From NCBI GenBank assembly GCA_024180945.1, contig JAKSGN010000002.1, forward strand, positions 1,364,001 to 1,428,000: a stretch of DNA of 64,000 nt, given 5' to 3'. The translations under genes were made by a program, and so were the position numbers. Source of the stretch: Macrophomina tecta (taxonomy: Eukaryota > Ascomycota > Dothideomycetes > Botryosphaeriales > Botryosphaeriaceae). Shown one piece after another: positions 57,239-64,000 of this stretch; positions within the stretch are counted from its first letter, which is position 1; each line of letters starts with the position of its first letter. The notes below the pieces were generated by a model, which was given only the letters and a program-made list of their open reading frames with translations, did not search any database and was not told where the DNA came from.

Positions 57239-59509
57239 ATGGACACCACGCGGCGCGATCGCTCGCCCTCCCAGGGCCATCAGCCTCATATAAGCCCGCA
57301 CACCTCACCGTCGCCCCATCAGAGCTACCAGAACATCGCCGGCCTCGGTCTGGACGCCAACTCGCTGACGCCCGACAACAGCGCCTTCGCGCAGCCCTTC
57401 GACTCCAACCAAGCCCAGGGCTACCTGTCGCCCACCCACCAGCAGCGATTCCCCTCGCAGTCGGACATCGCCAGCCACACCTTCCTCCAGGCTCAGGGCT
57501 TGCCCTCCAACCAGCCCAGCCCCCAGTTTGCCGCCCAAGGCAGCAGTATCTACTCTCAGGACCTCTTCGCCCAAGGCACCACCGCCGCTGACAGCCAAGG
57601 CTTTGATGCTCAGTTCTTGACTAGCAGCCAAGGGAACCAGGCCTCGTCCATCGATCCTTCAATCTTCCTCGATCCCCAGCTGCAGGAACAGTCCATTGAC
57701 CCCTCCAGTCTTATGAACCACCAGATGTCTACCGCCGCCCACTCCCCCACCCCGCCCCACCTTCTGCAGGCCGAAATATCGCGCCATGCCAGCACAAGTC
57801 CCCATGCGTCGCCGAGCATAAACCAGGGTGGATTCCATTCGGCGGGACACTCTAGGCAGCAGTCGTTGGACCCTAGCACCGCGTACGGGCAGGTACATGG
57901 AGGCGATTGGAACGGCATGTCTTTCAGAGGTCACCGGCGCGCACCGTCTGATACCTACTCGGACGTGTCCTCAAATCATCCCTCGCCCTATCTAGGGAAT
58001 AATGACAGCTTTGACCACGACAATCCGTCGCCTCTACTGGGCGCACAACAAGACAACTCTTCCATGTTCCAAGAGGTCTTGAGCTTCGGCCAGTTCTCGT
58101 TGTCGGACAACCCGACCCAGGCTGGTATCACTCCTGGCCATAGTCCTCACATCTCCCCTCGTCTTGCGCCACAGCAGCAGAACCTGCCCCCGTTCACGGC
58201 ATCCAACAACTATGGTCTCACACCTGTGATGAGCAATCAGCCCATCAGCCAGTCAGGCATGGACATGTTTCCGGGAAGTGGTCAGGAGCCATTTCCGGCT
58301 CTGAACCAGGAATACGGCGCGTCGGACCAAATGTCTCCGCCAGAGATCAATATTGACTTTGCTCCGCCCTCGCGACAACAGAGTTTCGAGCCTCCGAAAC
58401 CAGAGGGCTCCGAGAACGCGCTCAGCCCACCGAACAGAAGCCTTTCCCGCAATCGCATGCGCGCGAGATCTGACCCCTTCAGTAGCGCGAGCACACGCGC
58501 GTCGACGCCTGCCAGCGGCAACACGTCGGACCCAGCGACGACACTGCATCCCAACGCAGCCAAGATGTCAGCTTCGCGCTCATCTTCTCCCCACGGGTTG
58601 AAATCATCGCGCCGGTCTTCGACCTCGAGCATTCCCCATCGCGACTACATGCTCGGTCTTGCTGATCCCAATCGCCCGAACCCGAACAACCCCGTATCCG
58701 CTGCCTCCAGTCCTGGCGCTAGTCCTGATCACCATATTGTCAATCCAACCCCTGGCGGCGGGTCGAAGCGTACCCAGAAGCACCCAGCGACATTCCAATG
58801 CAGCCTGTGTCCCAAACGCTTTACACGCGCGTACAATCTTCGCTCTCATCTGCGAACACATACGGATGAGCGCCCGTTTGTTTGCAGTGTCTGTGGTAAG
58901 GCATTTGCTCGCCAACACGATAGGAAGCGACACGAAGGTTTGCACAGTGGCGAGAAGAAGTTTGTGTGTCGGGGTGTGTTGAAGGATGGTAACGGTTGGG
59001 GTTGTGGGCGCCGATTTGCGCGTGCTGATGCTCTGGGAAGACATTTTAGAAGCGAAGCTGGTCGTGTTTGTATCCGCCCTCTGCTGGAGGAAGAAGCTGC
59101 AGAGAAGGGCTGGGATCTCCCGGGAATTTCCAGCCCACCGCAGCAACAGACAACCCAGCCGATGGAGCAAATGAACCAGCTTGGAGGACACCCGCAGGGT
59201 TTGGGCATGATGATGCCACAGCACCCACAGGGCGCGCCTTTCGATCCATTCGCTCAGCAGCAGCCTGCTGCCTTCAATCCTGGTATGGCTGGCGGCATGG
59301 GCTTCGGTCTTCCGCAGGCACTCTTGCAGCAATACCCTGCGCTTGCAGGAATTCAGTGGGACGCTTTGCCGCCGACGAACAGCAACGATGATTTGGTAGA
59401 AGACGACGCAATCAGTGGGCGCAGCAGCTTCGATGCAAGCTCGGGTGGTGAGATGTTCGAGGACGGCGCCGACTGGGGGCAAACCGTGAGTGACTACGAA
59501 GGTCGATAG
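57239..59509 (+). CDS. crzA: Calcineurin-responsive C2H2 transcription factor CrzA/Crz1
   Basis: An uninterrupted frame of 756 aa. The first ~500 residues are disordered and Gln/Ser/Pro-rich ([16 protein letters not shown] start), with many SPH/SP motifs and a PxIxIT-like calcineurin-docking site PEINIDF near 367-373. The DNA-binding domain at about 520-610 has two canonical C2H2 fingers ([19 protein letters not shown] and [19 protein letters not shown]). An atypical third finger ([20 protein letters not shown]) carries a long insert between its cysteines, as in other fungal CrzA proteins. In the family, calcineurin dephosphorylation sends Crz1 to the nucleus to activate cell-wall, ion-transport and stress genes through CDRE sites. 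The acidic C-terminus ([11 protein letters not shown]) could activate. It follows palA on the same strand. Confidence 0.96.
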   Translation: MDTTRRDRSPSQGHQPHISPHTSPSPHQSYQNIAGLGLDANSLTPDNSAFAQPFDSNQAQGYLSPTHQQRFPSQSDIASHTFLQAQGLPSNQPSPQFAAQGSSIYSQDLFAQGTTAADSQGFDAQFLTSSQGNQASSIDPSIFLDPQLQEQSIDPSSLMNHQMSTAAHSPTPPHLLQAEISRHASTSPHASPSINQGGFHSAGHSRQQSLDPSTAYGQVHGGDWNGMSFRGHRRAPSDTYSDVSSNHPSPYLGNNDSFDHDNPSPLLGAQQDNSSMFQEVLSFGQFSLSDNPTQAGITPGHSPHISPRLAPQQQNLPPFTASNNYGLTPVMSNQPISQSGMDMFPGSGQEPFPALNQEYGASDQMSPPEINIDFAPPSRQQSFEPPKPEGSENALSPPNRSLSRNRMRARSDPFSSASTRASTPASGNTSDPATTLHPNAAKMSASRSSSPHGLKSSRRSSTSSIPHRDYMLGLADPNRPNPNNPVSAASSPGASPDHHIVNPTPGGGSKRTQKHPATFQCSLCPKRFTRAYNLRSHLRTHTDERPFVCSVCGKAFARQHDRKRHEGLHSGEKKFVCRGVLKDGNGWGCGRRFARADALGRHFRSEAGRVCIRPLLEEEAAEKGWDLPGISSPPQQQTTQPMEQMNQLGGHPQGLGMMMPQHPQGAPFDPFAQQQPAAFNPGMAGGMGFGLPQALLQQYPALAGIQWDALPPTNSNDDLVEDDAISGRSSFDASSGGEMFEDGADWGQTVSDYEGR

Positions 59510-60177
59510 AGAGGTTTCGGAACAGACTATATGTCTTGAAGAAGCTCGTCCACCCTTGCTCAGCCACAGCAAACCAAGCTTTCTGGAGTTGCGGGACCCT
59601 GTCGGCCAAAGATCGACAGCACGGGCGAATCACGGACTTCATGCACTGCCAGGTCACGATCGTGATTCCCGCCATCGTGCTGTCCTTGCTGCGCCGCAGG
59701 GGCCGCACGAACACCTCGAGGCTGAGCACTGACAGCCCGTTACCCCATCATTGTTGCCAGTCCACTCCGGCTGCACATAGGCACGGACGAAACAATTCCC
59801 ATGGATGGCTAGGGCTCGCAGGTCATCATCGCGGGCGTTTCGCTTCAGTTCGCTTCTTTGGTCTGCTTGCTCTGGGAATCAACGAGGCGTCACGTCTAGT
59901 ATTGGTATCACACTTAAGTGACGATTTCAACAGACCTGCTTTTCTGTTTCCAGTCGATGCAGTATTCCTGTGTTTTTGTCCTGCGTTATTCCTTCGCTCG
60001 ATAGATACCACATTGTTATGTCCCAGTTCTTCCCCATTCCACCCCAACAATACCCCATTTCTTTTCTTTCACTCTTGCTCTTTGCACGTATCTGGCGTCA
60101 CGAATGTCATTTTTGTGGGCGCCCACCGGGCGAGGTCTCTGCGCTGAGGCCGGTAGAAAGGATCATGGCATGGGCTC

Positions 60178-60196
60178 TTTTTTTTTTTTTTTTTTT
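60178..60196 (+). repeat. Poly(T) homopolymer run of 19
   Basis: Nineteen consecutive T residues; on the minus strand this is an A tail of the kind left by retroelement insertion, but no element is visible next to it. Confidence 0.85.
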
Positions 60197-60930
60197 GGCT
60201 ATTCACTTTTTGATTTCTCCCTTCTGGATATATAGGCATGAATGATGGTGAAGGAGTCACGATGAATCCACAACACGATTCAAATGCTTCTTTTCTTTAT
60301 ACGGCTGAATGTTTTTTCGGTTTCAACCAAACACTCCACGGTTATTAGATTATGATTGAAGGTTTAGCTTATGCTGTTCATGATTTTTCTTACCAACCGT
60401 TGGAGAAGCCATATCCCCTTTTTTATCGCCTTCATGCACTTCATTTGGGTTGGCCTTTTCCCCTCAAGTTTTTGTCTGTCGTTGTCTGTTTGTCATGCCA
60501 CCCCATCCTGCTGTTGTCGATATAGAGAGAAAGAGAAAGAAAATTGGACTGAATATCGTCTCTTCTATCATCGTTCCCACGATAATTTGGGGGGTGGGGG
60601 GTGGGGTTTCCCTCGGCTAGCAGTGCAACTGTTCCTGCTGTTTAGCTTTTCGCCCTCAGTCCTGTCTCTGCGGGAAGTCATTTCGTGCTTAATCTTAAAA
60701 GTAGCCTTTTCACAAATGCACACACGTACTTGGCAGAAGGGCAACCCGAATGTGAGACACGAGCTGCTACTTACTTCCACCGCGCGGACCGGTCGGCACC
60801 TGGCTGGGAGGGCTTAATAGATGGCTGGAAGAGAGAGAAAGGCCCGGGATTGAACGATAAGGTTGGGATGGAAAGAGAAGGGTGTTAGTAGGATTCGAGG
60901 ATAAAATTTGCCGAGCTGAGCTTAGCTGGC

Positions 60931-60950
60931 GGTACGGTACGGTACGGTAC
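60931..60950 (+). repeat. Four tandem GGTAC pentamers
   Basis: Four exact copies of a pentanucleotide, immediately followed by the near-copy AGTGC. GGTACC-like overlaps make it self-complementary (GTAC), so it could form a short hairpin. Confidence 0.85.
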
Positions 60951-62825
60951 AGTGCGTGCCGCTATTCGTTCGTTCGGCGCCACAACTCTTGTTGTTTCTC
61001 GTGTTGATCGGCGATTGCGTAGTTCTAGCGGGGCTCGAGAGCCGTGGTTTGCAAGCTGAGGCCCTTGCCTTCCTTTTCCACTTTTGGCTTTGAGTGGTTT
61101 TGCGGAGATGCCTGAGTGGGTAGGCAGGTAGTGCTTACGACACCTGCTGGCTGCAGGCCCGCACCTGCATATGTGTGTCAGCGCGGCCACTTCCGATGCG
61201 CGTTGCATATATATTAGGTAATTTGGGAGTTGTTTTGCCTTTCAGCCGTAGCTGATCAGAGACTTCAAGCAGGATGTCTGGCTTGTGATCCTATCTCTCA
61301 CCGCTGGAGAGGTCTTCGGTGGGACAGACTGCTTGGTTTGTACGACCCGGCGGTAGAATTCTTGCGAGGCTGGCCATGAGGGAGAAGAGCACCATAACGA
61401 GTACTGGCACGTCGGTTACGGTTGGAGCAGTCTTTAGGTGCGGTTAATGCCCACTGACCTGGGATCCTTGGAAGCGTTACTCCCGCTGTGGGATTGTGAT
61501 GAACTTCACGACCGGGGGACTATATGCATGGAGAAATATCAGTGGACATAGAAAACCCCTCTTCTATAGCACGAACGGATTGCAACTGTCTCTGCAGCAC
61601 CAGTCAAACAAGATACCTGGAATGCTATTGAAATTTGAGCTGCCCATTTAACCCCTTGCTTTTTTCTCCCATTTCGATCTTTAAAGAGCAGTTAATATGA
61701 GGACAGCAGGAGACTTGAGCGAGAATTCGTGTGCCGGATCAGGGGATACTACAGAGAGCTTGGATTCGGGTCATGCTTCGAAGCGCTGGAAGAGCTATCA
61801 GGCTTTTTTACTAAGACTAACTGTGTGACGAAGACGTATACCAGACCTAGCCTAGAAGGTTTCTAGCGGCCAGATACCTACTGTGACTCAGGTCCCCCGG
61901 CCATCAGTTAGAGACGGCGAACCCGCACTTTCGCCTCAAAATGGGCCCGATAGGCATTAAAATCGGTGGCACGGGCCTGGATCGATAAATTATCATTTTC
62001 ACAACCCATGCTCGAGCATGATATATCGTGGTTAACTTTATAGAAAACATCTCACATTGATTAAAGGTGATTTCGTGTAGGCTTGTTGGTATTACAATAT
62101 CTTGATCCACTCCGGAAAGCAGTGTTCCTTCTAAGATACAGCATCAAAGACGAGAATGAAACAGCAGAAAGAAGATAGAGGCATCAAATACGGTATCGAT
62201 TGACCTGGCTGCTAACCTCGACAATCTATCTTCGCGTAACATAACAAATGTGTATATAGACTTTCAGCAGTCATACCGAGCAAGTGCTAGTAGCCCTAAC
62301 GGGCTGCCGAGAGCCGTGGCAGTAGGATCCCGGTCTGCCGAGCGATCCCGGGGCTGGGAACAGCACGCTTGCCTTCCAAACTTGCCGCCAATTAAGAATA
62401 ATAACCTCAGCGACATGTAAGGGAGGTCACAAAAACAAGATTTAAAACGCTGTAAGCTAGTTCTAAGAGCTTCCAATGCTTTGCTGTTCGTATGCGGTAT
62501 GGAGTCGACCCATGCCGCGCTGCGGAGTAAATGCTTGGATGTGGAGGCTGAGCACGGATGGTGATGAAGTTTAAGACTTTCCAAGTATAGGGCCAAGATG
62601 ATGCTGGCCCGCTTGAAATGTTCGGTGACCTCATCCTACCAGTGGGCTTTCCTTGTGCCTTTGAATGCTCCGTATGCTTTTCTCCTCACAGCCGATGCTT
62701 GCCCCTAATTTACCGAGTGCATATAAACGACGAAGTTCGCATACGGTGGAAAGGCTCATGACCGCAAAGCGTCGAGCCTCTTCACTCTCTCGCTCGTAAA
62801 CTTTACACTAGTTGATTTGCCCTTC

Positions 62826-64000
62826 ATGTGCCGCGTAAAGTCCATAATCTTTGCCTTCTCGGTCTTTCTACTTGGCCTCACCGGCCCTCACGGGTCCTTC
62901 GCCGCTCCCATCAAGAGTCTGAAACGTCAGGCAGTCGAGGATCAATATGACTTTGTCATCTGCGGAGGTAAGGCCTCACTGTAGAGAGCCTCTATACGCA
63001 ACGTTGCAACGCAGACGCCAGTGTTCCGGGAAGCCGTATAGGAGCCAAAATACGACCCGTGTCTACTGTGGATTTCAGTACATGCACTTCTCAGCAGTCC
63101 TTCCCGCTTTCGCAGCCTATATCCCGTCGTACTACTAAACAAACATGCCGCACATGATTCCTGAATTAGCCAGCTTCTGACATGCTTCGTTCTCCACAGG
63201 CGGCACCGCAGGCCTCGTCCTAGCCAATCGACTCACCGAATCCGGTCGGTTCCGAGTGCTCGTCCTCGAAGCTGGACCAGAACCTACCGAGGTTGCTGCA
63301 TACGAGACCCCGGGCGGGAACCAATTCATCAAAGGCACTTACTCCTCGGCCGCTCTCGGTTAAACTCAGCTGCTGATATCACTCAGGGAGCGCGATTGAC
63401 TGGGCCTTTACGACCACACCCCAGGAAGGCCTTGACGGCCGTATCTTGCAGTATCTGCGTATGCTGCGGGACTCGATACCATTAATTGCAGCCTGACACT
63501 GACATTATGCAGGTGGCAGAGCCCTCGGTGGCAGTAGCGCCATCAACGGGCTATACTATGCGCGCGGAAGCCCCAGCGTTTACGATAAATGGGTCGAGAT
63601 GGGTAACGCCGGATGGGGGTGGAATGACGTGTACCGGCTATTTGTGAAGGTAGGTTGGTATGGCGCCGTGAGGCTTCAGAAGCTTAGCCCTTTCCGCAGA
63701 GCACCCGCTTCAACCCTCCTGATCCGAATAATGGCTTCGACCAATCATTCCAGACATGGGACCCAAGCGCCTATGGCGACGGACCCCTGGAGCTCGGCTT
63801 CCAGGGCTACGTCCCAGAGACCGGTCCCGCTTTCATACGGGCCTGCGAGGCGGCCAACATCCCCATCGTCAACGAACTCAACACTGGCGTCGGAGTTGGC
63901 GTCAAGCAAGGGACTGGAACACTGACGAAGGAATATCGCCGGAGTTCGAGCTTTGACAGTTTCTACAGGCAGGCGCAGAACAGGTCCAACTTGGACGTCC
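62826..64000 (+). CDS. GMC oxidoreductase, secreted, 3' partial
   Basis: Exons 62826-62967, 63200-63334 (or 63358), 63387-63458, 63513-63649 and 63700 to the window end. A signal peptide (IIFAFSVFLLGLTGPHGSFA) is followed by a basic pro-segment and the FAD ADP-binding motif DFVICGGGTAGLVLANRL, then VLVLEAGPEPTE. The GMC signature GRALGGSSAINGLYYARG comes from exon 4. FNPPDPNNGFDQSFQTWDPS continues exon 5. The gene belongs to the glucose-methanol-choline family (aryl-alcohol oxidase, glucose dehydrogenase, choline dehydrogenase). Substrate cannot be set because the catalytic His-His/Asn C-terminus is outside the window. Intron 2 likely uses a GC donor (AAAG|GCACTT, 52 nt); the alternative GT donor would leave a 28-nt intron. 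Confidence 0.88.

Larger units (their letters stand above)
59510..62825. other. Gene-poor interval
   Basis: 3.3 kb without a supported gene. The first ~1 kb is T-rich and probably contains the crzA 3' UTR. It includes a 19-nt T run (60178-60196), a G run near 60590-60606 and four GGTAC repeats at 60931-60950. Frames such as 60371-60817 + and 62264-62596 - show no family features. Confidence 0.6.

Noticed and set aside
57136..57591. 151-codon frame overlapping the start of crzA
   Set aside because: It begins at a non-ATG codon and runs out of frame through the crzA coding sequence.
58604..59572. 322-codon open frame antisense to crzA
   Set aside because: Shadow of the CrzA zinc-finger region; composition arises from antisense of Cys/His/Arg codons.

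Overview
This window comes from the nuclear genome of a filamentous ascomycete (Pezizomycotina). The evidence is 50-65 nt introns with GT(R)NGT donors, CTRAC-like branch points and YAG acceptors, together with orthologues of PalA/Rim20, CrzA, NADP-glutamate dehydrogenase, Med5, Rud3 and Kex1. The gene set and intron style would suit a Dothideomycete, but I cannot prove the class from sequence alone. No rRNA, tRNA, CRISPR array or intact transposon was found. The window ends inside a GMC oxidoreductase gene.

Layout. 1-4378: gene-poor. 4379-7755, minus strand: an unrecognised two-exon gene, SKI8 and mitochondrial ribosomal protein bL32m. 8083-9323: a Cdc10-type septin (+). 9925-16000, minus: guanylate kinase, RAE1/GLE2 and RAD52. 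16507-20220, minus: KEX1 and an endosulfine (IGO1). 21431-26602: SFM1 (+), a small basic Thr-rich protein (-), a short-chain dehydrogenase (+) and a p24 cargo receptor (+). 27112-31700, minus: MED5 and an unrecognised protein. 33190-37049, plus: an aldo-keto reductase and gdhA. 38652-41787: GET1 (-), a prenyltransferase-alpha-repeat protein (+) and an unrecognised protein (-). 43086-45667: an unrecognised protein (+) and a 10-cysteine secreted protein (-). 46902-53089: RUD3 (-), a minimal catalase-like protein (+) and ATX1 (-). 53090-59509, plus: palA then crzA. 59510-62825: gene-poor. 62826-64000: GMC oxidoreductase (+, partial).

Most genes are housekeeping and independent of each other. The themes are Golgi/ER traffic (KEX1, p24, GET1, RUD3), nuclear pore and RNA turnover (RAE1, SKI8), recombination (RAD52, SKI8), transcription (MED5, CrzA) and nitrogen assimilation (gdhA). 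The clearest functional pairing is palA followed directly by crzA, the ambient-pH and the calcium/calcineurin branches of ion-stress signalling. Gene models were built by hand; every spliced model below closes to a whole number of codons with a terminal stop, except the GMC gene cut by the window edge.

No single new biological system stands out. The items most worth following are the secreted cysteine-rich protein, several unrecognised but clearly spliced genes, a guanylate kinase with a presequence-like N-terminal extension, extremely small exons (3, 8, 8, 14 and 18 nt), probable GC-AG introns, and an in-frame retainable intron inside the PalA Bro1 domain.
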